This document shows, piece after piece, positions 42,372 to 55,588 of a stretch of DNA of 64,000 bases. Source of the stretch: Posidonia oceanica (taxonomy: Eukaryota > Streptophyta > Magnoliopsida > Alismatales > Posidoniaceae); the NCBI GenBank assembly GCA_037176725.1, contig JAZBRS010000074.1, positions 65,724,001-65,788,000 of the forward strand, given 5' to 3'. The translations under genes were made by a program, and so were the position numbers. The notes below the pieces were generated by a model. It was given only the letters and a program-made list of their open reading frames with translations. It was not told the DNA's origin and ran no database searches. Positions within the stretch are counted from its first letter, which is position 1. Every line of letters begins with the position of its first letter.

Positions 42372-45300
42372 TGTTGACACCCCATCTTGGCAGGCTTGGA
42401 CCACTTGGAGCCCTCCTGGTGATTGCTGGACTCAAACCCAAACCAAACCAAACCCTAATCCTCTTCTTTACCCTTCAAAACCAAGCAAACTTGACCTAAG
42501 CCTTTACCCCTCTTCCCAAGCTCAAAACCTAGCCAAAATCCATAGGAAAACCCACCAACATCCACTTAACAAGCCTACCCAAGAACCTAGAAATTTCCAA
42601 ACCTAGACCATTCCCAAAAACCCTAGAAAACCTAGGTAAAACTCCCTTTTTTCTACACCTTAAAACCCTTCCGAAACCTCCTTGGAATCAAACCAAAAGC
42701 TCAGAACCAACACTAGAAATCCTAGGCTACCCACTCACCAATTTTCATCCCATTCCAAGACCTTTAAGACCTCCATTCACCCAAATTATCCTTTTCTCTC
42801 TCCGGGATTATCATTTTCTCTCTCCTCTCTCTCTCCTGATTATCATCTCCCTTTTCATCCCCTTCTTGCTCCTTCTCTGGTCTGGCTGTGGACCCCCTTT
42901 GTGCTTCTATCCTTCCTCTATCTTATTCCTATTTTTACTTTATTTTTAACACTTTCCCTAATTTTCAAAAAATCCTTTTCCTTCAACCTATCTCTTTTCC
43001 TTTTATCTCCCTCTTTTTTCCATTTCTTTCCTCCTTCTCTTTTCCTTTCCCCTCTCTTGCAAAAATCCATAAAAACCCCTAAAAATCTATAAAACCCCAA
43101 AACATAAAAGAAACAAATCAGAATCCTAAGAAAAACAATTAAAAAACATTAAACAAGCAATTAAAAACCTAAACATAACTAAATCAAGCTAGAAGGAAAA
43201 CCAAGCATGTAAGCTAAAAAATGCAAAACAAATCAAAAGAAAACACTGAAAAATCAAGAAAAAAAACTAAAATGAAATCAGAACCCACCAAGAGTAAAAA
43301 TCCCATCAGAAGAATTAAAAAAACAAACCCTAAAAAGAAGAATTAAAAATCAAACACTAAAACAAGTAATTAAAGAGGCAAAAGACTTAACCTAATAAAC
43401 ATAAGAAGAACAACATAAAAAACTTAATTAAAAGGAAAAGAAAAACACACTTAAAAGATTTAAAAACACCCTATCAAACCAGAAAAATCTAACTAAAAAC
43501 TTCAAGAAAAATCAACAAGTAAAAATCAAAGCATAATTTAAAAGACTTAAGAAAGAAAAAACCCTAAGAAGACTAAGACTTAAAAACCTAAAACCAATCC
43601 TGGTTAATACAAAAATAAATTCTAAAAAAATCCTAATCAATATCGTAAGTGTCCAACAATGGAAACACAATTTTTAAAACAATTTAAAACAAGGTTTAAC
43701 AAACTTTTAATCAAGTGAAAACCAATTAAAAGCAAAACCAAAACCCTAAAACCCTAATCAGGCCCAAAACACATTAATCAACCCAAAATGGCCATTAAAA
43801 AATTTAATTAAAATCCTAATCTACATCACAACCTTTCTAGTATTTTTATTTATTTTTAGTCTATTTTTCCTAATTTTATTTCCATTCTTTTCCCTCTCTT
43901 TCTTTCTTTCTTCTCATTTTTCTTTTCTTCTCTTTCCTTGCTGGGCCCAATTCAGCCCGTCTCTTCCTTTCTTCTTCATTTCTTTTTCTTTTTCCTTCGG
44001 CCCACAGCACAGTCCGGCCCACGCCTCTCCTTCTTCTTCCTCAACCTCCTCTGTGTTTTCCTTCCACCATCTTTCTCCCGTGAACCTTCGGCTACAGCCT
44101 TCCCTCCTCTTTCAAAATTCGAAGCCTTCCGTCATGTCGCCTACAGCAGCTCGCCGCCTCTCCTTTGTCTGAGCAGCTTTTCCGGAGCCGGTCGCCAACC
44201 ATCCTCTCTGCTGCAGTAATCGCCGCTGAATTCAAATCTTCAGCGCGCCAGCAGCCGGCCTCCACCGGATATAAGCCGCTCCTCCTCCGTTTCCATCAGT
44301 AGCAACAATCCTCACCCAGAGAGAGTAACCTTCAACTCCAGAGCAGACTCAGAGAGTAATTCCAGAGAGCGTTCCGCTTCTTTCCTTCCACCTGCAACTC
44401 CTCCCTCTTCTTCTCTGCCTCCTCCATTTCTAGAAGAGAGAGTGCCCAGAGAGAGTGGTCTGAGCGTTCATCTTGGCATCCCAGAGAGAGACCCTAATTC
44501 CCCAGCCTCCCTTCAGCAATCGCCACCCATTCCCATTCAGAAATCTGCAGCGAACCTCCCTCTCACTTCTCCAGTAAACCAAACCTGTTCCTGGCCTCCA
44601 CACTCCTCCCTGTTACTTCCCCAATCTCACCCAACACCCAGCCACCTTCCTTCAACATTTACCAGCCGTTCCACCACCTAAAACTGCTCTGAAACACCAC
44701 CTGATCCCAACTGTAAACCCAACAGAACCCACTCCGCAATTCCCTCCTCCAGAACTCACAGCATCCTTCCAAACTACACCCAAACACTCACCTGCACTCC
44801 ACCTTTCCAGGCCACCTGACATCAGACCTCCTCGTCCACCACAGACCACAAACTCCACAACAAACACCTGCATCACCCACTGATCAGAAATCCGGCCGAC
44901 CTGCAAACTCTTCCCACAGCCTCCAGAAAATCAATTCAACCGCCCAGAATCAATCCCCAGACCTCCAGCAATCTCCCGGAAGGCCCCATCCAACCTGAGG
45001 AGCAGCAGACACCCCCCCGGCCTCCGGCAGCAACTCTGAACCCAAAAACTTCAAATCCTCCCTCCGGTCTTCGCAGCTCGTGTCCAACCATCTGGGAAGC
45101 TCCGGAGGATCGTCCTGAGGCGACTCTAGCCCTCGCGAGCAGCCGACAGCACCTGCAGCGACCGGACGGACTCCGCTGGCGACCTCTGAAGCCACCGTCG
45201 TCGGTAGGGCATCTCAGACGCGGAACCAGGTAAATTCCACTTCCCTTAGCCTCCTTTTCCTCCCCTCTTGCTTCTTCGGCCTTTAGAATAGGGTCTCCGG

Positions 45301-48292
45301 CTCTCCTGCGCCAAGTCAAGCTCCGGCCAGAGTCATCTTCTCCGGCGAGTCTCTCCGGTCGTCCCACAGCTCCGTCCAGCAGAACGCAGCTCCGGTGGTT
45401 GCCTCAGGTCCGCACGGGTCTCAGGAGCGTTCTCCGGCCCTCAGAACGCAGCGTCGCTGCGTCGATCGGCCAGACGAAGCTTCTGAAGCTCTGCAGACCT
45501 CCGGCGATCGCTCCAGCTCGTTCCAGTCCGCGTCGACCTCCCCCGAGCACCGTTCGACCTCCGTCAGGACTAGGAGCAGCTCCCCCACCGGTCTGCGCGT
45601 CCCCAAGCCCCTTGTGTCGGCGTTCATGGACGCTGGCAGCTTGCTACTACAGTGTCCATGGCCGCTGGCGTTTTACTGTTGATTTATTTTTTCCTTTAGC
45701 TTAGTTTTCTGGTAAATATTGCATATCTGGTTTAAGTTCTTGATATTTTGCATTCCAGTCCTTATTTGATTTAATCTGCTGTTTTTTGAACTGAAATCAT
45801 ATTAAATTGCGTGAAATGTTTGTAGTTTTCTGTTTTTACATTTTGATCCTTTTACTGTGCTATTTAGTTGTAAAATTTTATGCATCAGCCCCTCTGTTTT
45901 CAATTATTGCACTTAGGTCCTGTTGTAAATCAGATCATTTAAATGCATTGACTTTGCCTTATTAAATTGCATTCCAAGTCCTTATCATTTTCTGTTTTTG
46001 CATTTTCATCCTCTGCACTGTAGGAACTTAGGTTTTATTTTGATTTTTGCATACTGCATTGCATATTTTGCCTTCTGGTTTTGCATTTTTGCATTTAGGT
46101 CCATTTTAAATGGACAGTAACTGTTTTCCATGTATTTTTGCTTATTGCATTGCATTTTGGCCCCTGATTTTCCAAAAATTGCACATCAGTCCTGTCTACT
46201 GATTTCAGAGCATGTTTACCATATAAAATTGCATGTTTGACCCCTGCATGATTCAAAAATTACACATAGGTCCTTGCATACTTTAAAAATCATGTAAAAA
46301 GACTGTTTTGCCCCTAAAGTTGCATCTTAGTTCCTATGCTTACAAAATTGCATGTAGACCCTCCACTTGCATTCCCAGACTCCCCAGAACCCTGTTTTCT
46401 GGAAAATTTGCACTTTAGACCCTAGTTTTTTTCCAAAATTACCCTCTGATTTCCATTTGTTTTCAAAACTTCTTCCAATGCATGTCCTCTTTTCAAAGTA
46501 GTTTTCTGAACCCAATCTTTTGCAAAATAACCCTCTGCCCTCTCCTGTTTTCAAAACTCTCTCCTGTGGGCCCCATCCTTTTTGAAAAATTGCATTTAGC
46601 CCCCTTCTCTTTTCAAAAATGGCATTTGCACCCCTGTTTCTCTAAAAAATTCCCCTCTTGTTTTTTCTTGCCTCTTGCATGCATCCTACATTCATTTAGC
46701 TTTGCATTTTTAGCATCCCTCTGCACACACTAAGCACCTTTAGCTCCCCTTCACTTGGGAGGACCTTTTGCACATCCCTAGGACCTCCTGAACACCTAGA
46801 TCTGTTCTTCTCCCCTGTTCTGGCCTTCCTGCCTTGAAGCTGCGATATCTTCCGATCCGGCCGTTGGATCTTCTCAAGTAAGCTGCCCAGGCGACCGCAG
46901 CGAAGCGCTCTTCAGCGTGGACTAAGCAGATCTCAGATCAGGCTCCCGGATTTCCAGGTATGTCCTCCTGAACTCCTGCATTGCATTCATTTGCATGCCA
47001 TTTGCATAGTTTTCCTCGTTTTCGATTTCTGTCTCTTTGAGCATGTAGAATAGGGCCTCCTCTTCTTGTCTATCAACTCAGATCTCCGTTTCGCGTTTCC
47101 CTATGTGTTTTGTGTTGAGTTTTCCCTAGATTTACCACTTAATGTGACTTTCTTCCCTCTTTTCCACGATCCGATCGCATCGCGAGCTTTGGGCAGCATG
47201 CGAGACACACCGTGGAACGGTTTAGTGGGAAATGGTCGCAAGAGAGGTGGTAATCCCCCCGTTTGCTCACTCTCCCCTTTGTAGGTCTTCACACCTACTC
47301 TGTGTGGCCCCGAACAGCGCCTGTTCTCACACATGCGCTGTTCTGCTTCTCCTTTTACTGCTTCTAATCTTTTCCTTGCATTTGCATTCGTACGGCTTTT
47401 TCCGAGGTTTTTATCTCGCAGTTTTTGGCACCGTTTTGCGTGCCCGCTCTCGTTTTGGCACCGTTTTGCATGCTTGCTTTGTCTTCGCGTTGTTTTGCGC
47501 GCTCGCCCTGTTTTTGGCACAGTTTTGCGTGCCCGTCATCGTCTTTTGCACCGATTTGCGTGTCGCCTTGCTTTCTCGCCCGTTTTACGTGCCGACCTTG
47601 TCTTTTTGCACCGTTTTGCGCGCCTTCTTGCTTTTTGCCTCGTTTTGCGTGCTTTACGCCGTTTTCCCTTGCATGTCGATCGCATTGCATGGTTTTGCCA
47701 TTGTTTTGCTTTTTTCGCTTGCATTCGCATATAGGGTTGTGATGCTTACTGCCTGGAGTTCTCACGAGCCAGGTTTCGCTTGGTTCGGAACACAGACAGC
47801 GTAGCTGAGCACTTAGACAGCACGTTTACTTCCTTGCCCTGCATCTCTCCACTTAGAGCACACTTTGAGCATTCATTTAGGCATTCATAGGCACATAGGC
47901 ATTCAATCCTGCATTTCCCTGCGTATGCGAGCGTAAGCCTAGAAAGACCAATTCTCGGGCGTGTCGGGGGTGCCTAACACCTTCCCCACACGTAACAGGA
48001 GTCCTTGCCTTGTCTTTTGGCCCGTAATGACCGTACTGCCCTTATCCTAGGCTAGAGTCATCTCATTTGCATGTATTTGCATTTGTTTCCTTTGCATTTC
48101 TTGCTTGGTTTTGCGTGTTAATTCACGCATTCCCCTCGATTTTCCTTGTCTCCCGTTAATAGACATGGTGGCGACTCTGATTTGTCTTATCTTTCTCTTT
48201 TCTCCTCGATTTTAAGCGTTTTCGAGTCGAGCCTCTTCCTCGGATCCAATCGCCGCTAAATAGCGAGCCTAATTCCGATCGGGATCGCTACA
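42372..48292 (+). mobile_element. 3' LTR of element A
   Basis: A 5,921-bp partner of the LTR at 20666-26604, same ends and zones; the shared module is at 47734-48003. The first 150 bases show about seven differences from the 5' LTR, and the middle very few. It ends CTACA, followed by the GAGAC duplication and element B. Confidence 0.95.
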
Positions 48293-48297
48293 GAGAC
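48293..48297 (+). repeat. Target site duplication, right (element A)
   Basis: GAGAC, matching 20661-20665. It lies in the pol tether of B between the first and second RNase H. Confidence 0.95.
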
Positions 48298-49702
48298 ATC
48301 AACACTTGCCACTTGACGCATCTGCCTACCATTGCTGGCTTTTGGAAGAGGAACTTGATGGGGTCATGTCGGCATAGGAGCCAGACTGGGTACGCCATCA
48401 TGTAGTGCCTCAGCTTCTGTGCAGCCCAGAAGAGGGATAAGCAGGTCTTCTCCATTATGCTATAGCTGGCTTCGCAGTCATTGAATTTCTTGCTCAGGTA
48501 ATAAATTACGTGCTCCTTTCTACTAGATTCATCATGCTGGCCCAAGACGGCGCCCATGGAATGCTGGGTGGTAGAGAGGTAGAGAAGCAGAGGTCTCCCA
48601 GGTGTGGGAGGGGCCAACACAGGAGGCTTGGTCAGAAGCTGCTTGATCTTGTCGAGGGCGGCTTGGCACTCTTCGCTCCAGCTGATCTGCGCATTCTTCT
48701 TCAGGAGCTTGAAGATCGGTTCGCATATAGACGTGAGCTGTGCAATGAACCGACTGATATACTGTAGGCGTCCGAGCAGGCCTCGGACTTCTTTCTCTGT
48801 CCTGGGGGTGGCATGTCCACGATGGCTTTTGCCTTCATCGGGTCCACTTCAATCCCCCTCTGGCTAACAATGTAGCCTAGGAGCTTGCCAGAAGATACCC
48901 CAAATACGCATTTGCTGGGGTTAAGTCGCAATTTGTACTTTCTTAAACGGTCAAAGAGCTTCCTTAAGCAGGCAAGATGATCCTCAGGCTCTTTGGTCTT
49001 GGCAATCATATCGTCCATGTATACCTCAACTTCTTGATGCATGAGGTCGTGGAAAACTGGAGTCATGGCCCTCTGATAGGTTGCGCCAGCATTCTTTAGC
49101 CCAAACGGCATAACTTGATAGCAGAAGACACCCCAAGAGGTGATGAATGATGTTTTCTCCATATCCTCTTCTGCCAATCTGATCTGATTATAGCCAGAGA
49201 AGCCGTCCATAAAAGAGAGCATTTTGTGTCCTGCAGTATTATCGACTAGGGTGTCAATATGCGGCAGTGGAAAATCATCCTTGGGACTCGCCTTGTTCAG
49301 GTCCCGATAGAGGATGCACATGTGGACTCGTCCGTCTTTTTTGGGCATTGGGACGACAATTGCAAGCCACTCAGGGTAAAGGACGACCTTGAGGAAGTTA
49401 ACGCCGTGCTGCTTCATGATCTCTTCTTTGATCATAAGTAGCCACTATGGTCGCCATCGCCTTAGCTTTTGCTTTACTGGCCTTGCATCTGGGTCTAGGG
49501 GCAAGTTGTGCACAACTATTTCAATGTCGAGGCCCACCATATCCTCGTAGCTCCAGGCAAAGACATCCGCATACTCCTTCAAGAATGCGATGAACTCTGC
49601 TCTAGCCTGGGGCGACAGAAGGGCGCTGATGCGGACCTCTCTGATTTCTTCTATTGTGCCAATGCTGACAACCTCTGTCTCCTCTTCGACATGGAGGTTG
49701 GG
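48293..49702 (-). pseudogene. Reverse transcriptase and first RNase H of element B (5' part of split pol)
   Basis: Minus strand. After a one-base loss at about 49702 (CCCC to CCC compared with A) the frame runs to a TAG at about 49441, where A has Gln. It resumes at 49435 with MIKEEIMKQHG and contains MCILYRDLN (A has CIDYRDLN, so a catalytic-region Asp is Leu here), SFMDGFSGYNQI and YMDDM, the catalytic box near 49015-49025. A frameshift near 48786 moves to the frame 48288-48620, which holds the degenerate first RNase H (LLLYLSTTQHSMG). It is cut by element A at 48297. The phase at the break continues into 20660. Confidence 0.85.
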
Positions 49703-50796
49703 CCTTCTGGATCGTCGTCATGGGGCCGGAACTCAGGCGATGGTTCGTCATTCTCATCTTCGCCTGTATCATCCTCCTCTCCATATGCAATAAGTTCTGA
49801 GAGGATCTCCTTCTCAAAGGTGGGGTCTGAGATATTGAAGGAGTACAAGTGTTCCGCTGCTTGGCCCTGGTGACGCTTCAGGATGGTCACGCATACCCGA
49901 GTGTTTTTATACCCTCGGCGTGCGACCCCTGTCCTGGCAAGCTCCTCAGCTGTTTCTGCCTGCTCTGACTCTGCTGATTCTGTTAACTCTGCAGCTGCTG
50001 ACTGTACTGCTGGTGACTGCTGCGCTGCTGTCCGTGCATATTGTGCCACTGGCGATACATGTTGAACCGCTGCCACTTGCGCAAATTGCTTTGCTACTAT
50101 AGCATGCTGCTCTACTAATATAGGTGCATGTTGCTCTACTGCTACTGCATGTTGCTCTATATCTACTGCATGGTGCTCTGCTTCTACTACATGGGACTCT
50201 ACATCTACTGCATGGTGCTTTACATCTACTGCATGGGATGCTACTTCTACTGCATGGGACTCTACATGGGACTCTGCATGGTGCTCTGCATGGGACTCTC
50301 CTCCTTCTGCATGGGGCTCTGCATGGTGCTCTGCATGGGACTCTGCATGGGACTCTCCTCCTTCTGCATGGGGCTCTGCATGGGACTCTACATGGGACTC
50401 TCCTCCTTCTGCATGGGGCTCTGCATGGGACTCTGCATGGTGCTCTGCATGGGGCTCTGCATGGGACTTTGCATGGGACTCTCCTCCTTCTGCATGGGGC
50501 TCTGCATGGGACTCTGCATGGGACTCTCCTCCTTCTGCATGGGGCTCTGCATGGTGTTCTACTGCTGGTGCATCTTGCTCTGCTACTGCTGCTTTGCCTA
50601 TATGTGGCATGCGCTGCACAAACCATCGAGACCCACCCCCTGGCTGTAGGGTGATAAGCTCATCTGGTCTGATGGGTGCCTCGAGTGCTAGATCTTCCTC
50701 TAGGACCATGATAGAGGGATCTGTGGCCACGGCCTTCCCCTTCTTCAGTGCAGTCTCATGCTCTACCACGTCCTGTGCCAGAGACGCGAGCTGCTC
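49703..50796 (-). pseudogene. Protease-RT linker of element B with His-Ala-Glu repeats
   Basis: Minus-strand frame beginning after the TAG at 50797-50799. It keeps PDELITL and GGSRWFVQRMPH, shared with A. Residues about 45-165 are a tandem array of SHAE/PHAEGGE units (50250-50590). Next come HAVDVE-like units and Val/Ala/Gln-rich sequence, then a conserved GYKNTRVCVTILKRHQGQAAEH block and DDDPEGP at the frameshift near 49702. The linker has no known activity. Element A has an unrelated Ser/Ala/Glu repeat at the same place. Confidence 0.75.
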
Positions 50797-52491
50797 CTAG
50801 AATAACTGCTCCAAGTCTCCCATAGAGAAGTCAATCTGAGCATCAGCAGCCGCTCCTGCCTCCTCATCCGAGGGTGAGTCGACGTAATAAGCGACTGCTG
50901 GGCTTGCGGCCGGCCCTGGCTCGATTGCTGGGCTTTCTACTGCTTGGGGCATTTGCTTGGCTGCTGCTGGATATGCTGCCAGGATTACTGCTAGTGCCGA
51001 CGGGGAGGCACAACTGCTCCTCCGAGGGGCCGATGGCTGGGCTGCCATGCTTGGGGATGAAACGCCGGTGCCCGTGGGTGACAGTGGTGGTCTCCCGGTG
51101 GTAGCGGCGAGAATCTTCCGCATAGCAAGATCTGCTGAGGCTGACAGTGGTGTGCCTGACTGAGCCGCCTGGCTTGCTTGTGGTGCTGTCAATGATGTGG
51201 ACTGAGTCACGCTGTCGCCTAACCTGGCTGACTGTGCCGCCTGAGAAACTGATTTCCAAGCTGGTGTGGCTGCGGCCACAGGCTGACTGCCAGGTAATGC
51301 TGGCGGGCTTGCTCCTGGCTCTAGTGCAGCAACTACGACTGCCGGCAACTTTGGTGACGTTGCAGGAAGAAGAGAAGCTGTCAGCCCAGTCCCAGGGTTT
51401 GCCAATTCTGCTACTTCATTGGTAAGTGCCAAGCAAACTGACTGGGACGCAGTTGCATTGAGCTGGTCCTTGCTGCTGGTAGGGGCTGCCTCAACTATAC
51501 CAGACTCTTCCTCATCTGAGTAATAGTCCTCGATGCAAACCCATTCTTCTTCTGGCAGTTGGGAATTTGGGCATAGCGCCTGCTGTGCTGGGGCCTCACT
51601 GCTGGTTGAATCCAGGATACCTGCACTGGTGAAGTTAGTGAGGTCTTGTGGAATAGCCATCTTCTGATCCTTGGGCAACATGCATTTGTCCTTACTGGAC
51701 TGTAGATCATATCCAAGGCCTTCAGACTCTCTTCGCTCTGCAGCTTGGACTGGCTCAGCGATTCCCTGGCCATATCGCCCGAGCGGCTCTCCTTTGACAT
51801 AGCCCCACCTGTGGTAGACATTTTCGACCATCCGGAAGGGGTTGCTGTGAACGGCCAAGGAGTTGACACATTCAAGATTAGGTACAAAGCTAACCGGCTC
51901 GCATCGATTAACTCGATACAAAGTAGCTGAAAGTTCAGGGTCAAAAGGGATTGTATGCGAAGAGATGGGTGCAACCGCCTCGATCCGCTCCTTCTCGAAG
52001 TTTTCCGCCATTACAACGATAACATCGTCGCTGTGGCGAAACTTGATCATGCGGTGGAGGGTCGAGGGGATGACTTGATGCTTATGAAGCCAAGGGCGCC
52101 CAAGCAGGAAATTAAAGTTAGGCTCCAAGTCAACAATGTAGAACTCCACATCGAAAGTGACTGGGTCAATGATCAAAGGAATAATTAGAATCCCTAGAGC
52201 GTCATGGTGCGTATTATCAAAAGTTGTCATTCCCTTTATTGCCGGAGTGATATCCTCGGCTTTGAATCCGAGCTTGGTTGCAATGCGCAACGGACAGACA
52301 TTAAGGCCTGACCAGTTATCAACCAGCGATAGGGGAATACGGAAGTTTTTGTATTGCACTGTGACAAACAAGGGTTGGTTGTGATTAATCCTGGCTGGAG
52401 GCAGCTCATCGCCCGTGAAAGAGATGATCTACGGCTCCGCGATAACGCCAACCATGCTCTCTAGGATTGCAGGCTCTATGGCTTGGGACAC
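50797..52491 (-). pseudogene. Aspartic protease region of element B
   Basis: Minus strand. The frame is open from 52371 to the TAG at 50797 and extends upstream past a TAG near 52431 (A has Gln) to a TGA at 52492. The protease core reads LVDNWSGLNV: the catalytic Asp codon is at 52320-52318, but the Gly two residues on is Trp (TGG at 52314-52312; A has GGG). It is likely inactive. LLGRPWLHKHQV and YRVNRCEPVSF follow as in A, then a long Ala/Ser/Pro-rich tail and AYYVDSPSDEE. Confidence 0.8.
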
Positions 52492-53583
52492 TCAGGCAGC
52501 TTGGAACACTCGAAGAAAAGCCTCACGGTGTTCGGAAGAGGAGTGGATAAGGTCCCTAATGGATATATCGGCTTTAACCCTCCTGAGCTGGGAAGTGATG
52601 TCTGTTTTGTGGTGCGGTTTTCTAGCAGCAGGAGGGGGCGCTCTGGGAGTTGGCTCTACCGGGCTAGGTGCAGGGGGCTGGCTTGATGTTGGGGGTGCTG
52701 TGGGCTGGCTAACAGGCAGGGGTGCTGCTGGCTGGCTTGCTGGTGGAGGTGCAGCCGGTGTTGGACGGCTGGGCCTTACCACTGGTGCTGTGGGCTGGTA
52801 TACCCTCCCCGATCGTGTGACTTCTGCACACGTTTCCGTGGCATAGTCATAGGGTACGCAATGGGGGTCTCAGGTTAAGTCAATAAGCGTAGGGGCTCGT
52901 GCTTCGAGCACGAGAGGGGCTACCGGAGGGTTGGCTGGGTAATAGGGCAGGGGTTGTTGGTATTGGTAGGTTGTAGGAGGCCTTGGCTGGGACCAGGCTA
53001 AAAGGCTGACTGGGGGCCTACCTAAATAGGAGGCTGGGGTCTGGGCCTGAGGTCTGGCTTGAAGGTATACAGGGGTAGGGGCCTGAGGATGCATGGTAGG
53101 GCGAGCGGCGGAGCGCCCCGGCCTGGCATGCGGTCAGATCATATGGACTCCCGACTCGGAGCCAGCAACGGCAGCACGATAAAGAGCAAGAGGGAAGGGC
53201 TCCGAGACATCATGAATGAGCTCGGAGGGGTCTACCACAGATGTAGCAGGCCCAGAGGGAGAGAGAGAGAGTAGATTCCTGAGGTCCCCGTGCCCCTTGG
53301 ATTGGGATACTCCGGAAGGGGCTGGTGGAAAATGTTGGGATGAGGGGGTGCTAATGAAGATGCAGGGGCAAATGCTGATGGAGGGACAGGAGATGGTGCC
53401 TCGTGCGTGTGGATCAAGATCGTTCCCGACTCGATCAAATTCTGGATGGCGTCCCGCAGAGTGAGGCAACTGTTCGTCGAGTGCCCGGGGGCTCGATGAA
53501 AGTCGTAGAAAGGTGCGCCTTATGCCAATGCGGAAGTGGATTCGGCAAAGGGCGCGCCTCAGGAAACCATAGAAATGTCGCAA
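52492..53583 (-). pseudogene. Proline-rich linker between gag and protease (element B)
   Basis: Minus strand in two frames. 53438-53232 carries IESGTILIHTHEA (aligned with A at 30004). A shift at a GA microsatellite near 53260-53275 leads to the frame 53583-52492, which holds GPATSVVDPSEL, a TGA near 53134 (CGA in A) and a proline-rich stretch ending in ISIRDLIHSSSEHREAFLRV. No catalytic motif. Confidence 0.7.
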
Positions 53584-55588
53584 CCTTGGGGAGGATGGCG
53601 GTTAGCGGTTCCACCAGTGGGGTGAATTGACGCCGTGGCCGCCTTGGCCTCTGGGGTTGCGCTTGCTGGACCGGTGCGGTAGGATACACCGGTTGGGAAG
53701 TGGTGGTGATTTGTGGTGTGGGAGGTGCTCTAGGTGCTGGTGCATAGATTACTTGATGCGGGGGAGGCCGAACCACTAGCTGAACAGGCACAGGCGTAGG
53801 GTCGACGTAGGCAACAGCAGGCTTTGGCGAGTCCTTCTTCTTGGACCGGCTGCTGGTACCACTGCTGTTGTTGCTGGTGTTGCCGCTGGCATTGTTGCTG
53901 TTGCTACTGTCGGTGGCCTGCTTGGCAAACGCAGAGAGCGCCGGGAAGTTGCCACTCCGTAGCGAACTCTCCACGCAGGTGCCAGCCTGGATCAATGCAA
54001 AGAAGGTTGTGACAGGTTGAATGCTGAGCAGAGCCCCGACAGCAGGCTACGCACCCCCGATCACAATCTCGAGGGACTCCTCATCAGAGTGTCCGTCTCG
54101 AACCTGCAAAGCGAGTGTGCGCCAGCTGCCGACATACTCCTCGAACGGCTCGCCGGGGTTCTGCTTTAATGCGACGAGGTCCGCGCGCTTAGGGACCAGG
54201 TCCAAGTTGAAGGAGTATTGTCCCAGGAATGCTTGGCTGAGGTCATTCCACGTCTTAATGCTGGCCATATCAAGTGAGGTGAACCACTTGAGCGCAGGGC
54301 CACTCAGACTTTTCTAGAAGAAGCGGATTAGCAACCTCTCGTCAGCCTGGAGCTGAGCGAGATCTCTGCAGTACGCCTTCTGGTGTGCAATTGGGCAGCC
54401 TCTACCATTGTATTTTTCAAATACCGGGATGCGAAACTTCGGGGGGAGTACTGCCTCTGGGAAATAATAGAGGTCCCAGAATTGGCAAGACTGGTGGTCC
54501 GTACCCTGCACTTGTCGAAGTGCTTTCTCCAGAACAGCGAGCCTGTTGTCGTTGGAGTCTGGAGCTGCTGCCAATTGAGGCGGTACAGCAGGGGCAGGGG
54601 CCACATACGCCGCATAAGATGCACCGAGGTGCTCCTCTGGGTCAACCATCACATCGCCTGGTAGAGCGACGGGATGGGCGGCATATCCGTGCAGATGTGT
54701 AGTGTGTGTAGGCATGCATGCTGGGGTAGGGTATTGCTGATGCAAAGGGTATGTATAGCTAGCATGCTGAGTAGTAGGTGATGTAGGGTGCTGGAGCGTC
54801 AACTGCTGCACCGACACGGTGCCGGGCTGCGGGCCAGAGGGATGCTGCGCTCCGATCAGTCCTACGGATTGACCACCAGGTGCCAGAGGAGGATGCTGTG
54901 CTTGGTGTTGTGCAAATGCAGGAGGTGGAAGCTGGGCCCCCATCGCCTGAGCAGTGAGTAGCTGAGGCGGTGGTCTGGGTGGGGGAGCAAAAGGGAATGC
55001 CTGCGACGCAAGAGTAGGTCGTAGCAGAGCCTCAGGAGCAGTAGGAACAAATGCAGGGTGGAGAGATAGAGCCATGCCCTGTAGTCTCTGGGCAGTCTCC
55101 ATCAGTTGCTGGTACTGCATCTCAGGGGACCCATCAGTAGGTATGCTGAGTTGCAGGACTGGTGGAGGACCAGAATCAAGCGGCTAGGACGCAGATTGTC
55201 CAAGAGGCGAAGGTCCTAGGGCGTAATTCGCCGCAGCAGGGTGAGCGTCAAAAGTGACGTTACTCTGAGGAGGAGGAGTCAGTGGTGCCTCCGGAGCGGG
55301 GGCGGCGGTTACCAAGATAGTCTTGGAAATCGGGTCTGGCGGAGTCTACCACTGCCCCACAGAATAAGAAGGCAACAGCTGTACCAGAGAAGGAGACGCT
55401 GGCATAGGGGGAGTGTATGTGGGAGCCGAAGGGACCGAAAGAGGGGCCACCTCTAGGGCAACAGGGACCTGGGAGTCACCAACAAACTGGGCCATCGCTG
55501 ACCGAGAACGGGCGATCACAGGGCTACGAGCAGGAGCAAGGGGGCGAATCCTAGGAGGAGCTATGTCTGCTAAAGCGAAGTAGCTCAA
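53435..55588 (-). pseudogene. Gag of element B (five TAG stops)
   Basis: One minus-strand frame from the Met at 55588 (alternative MAQFVGDS Met) with TAG stops at 55346, about 55184, 54312 and 54047 and other damage. Core blocks aligned with A: FPEAVLPPKFRIPVFEKYNG, TWNDLSQAFLGQYSFNL, EEYVGSWRTLALQV and ALIQAG near 53990. A Ser/Asn/Gly run precedes the zinc knuckle. The frame shifts by -1 at about 53505, just before FHRAPGHSTNSC (other frame), about 25 bases upstream of the A frameshift position. The title count includes the stop at 55346 and those downstream that I could read; one is less certain. Confidence 0.8.
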
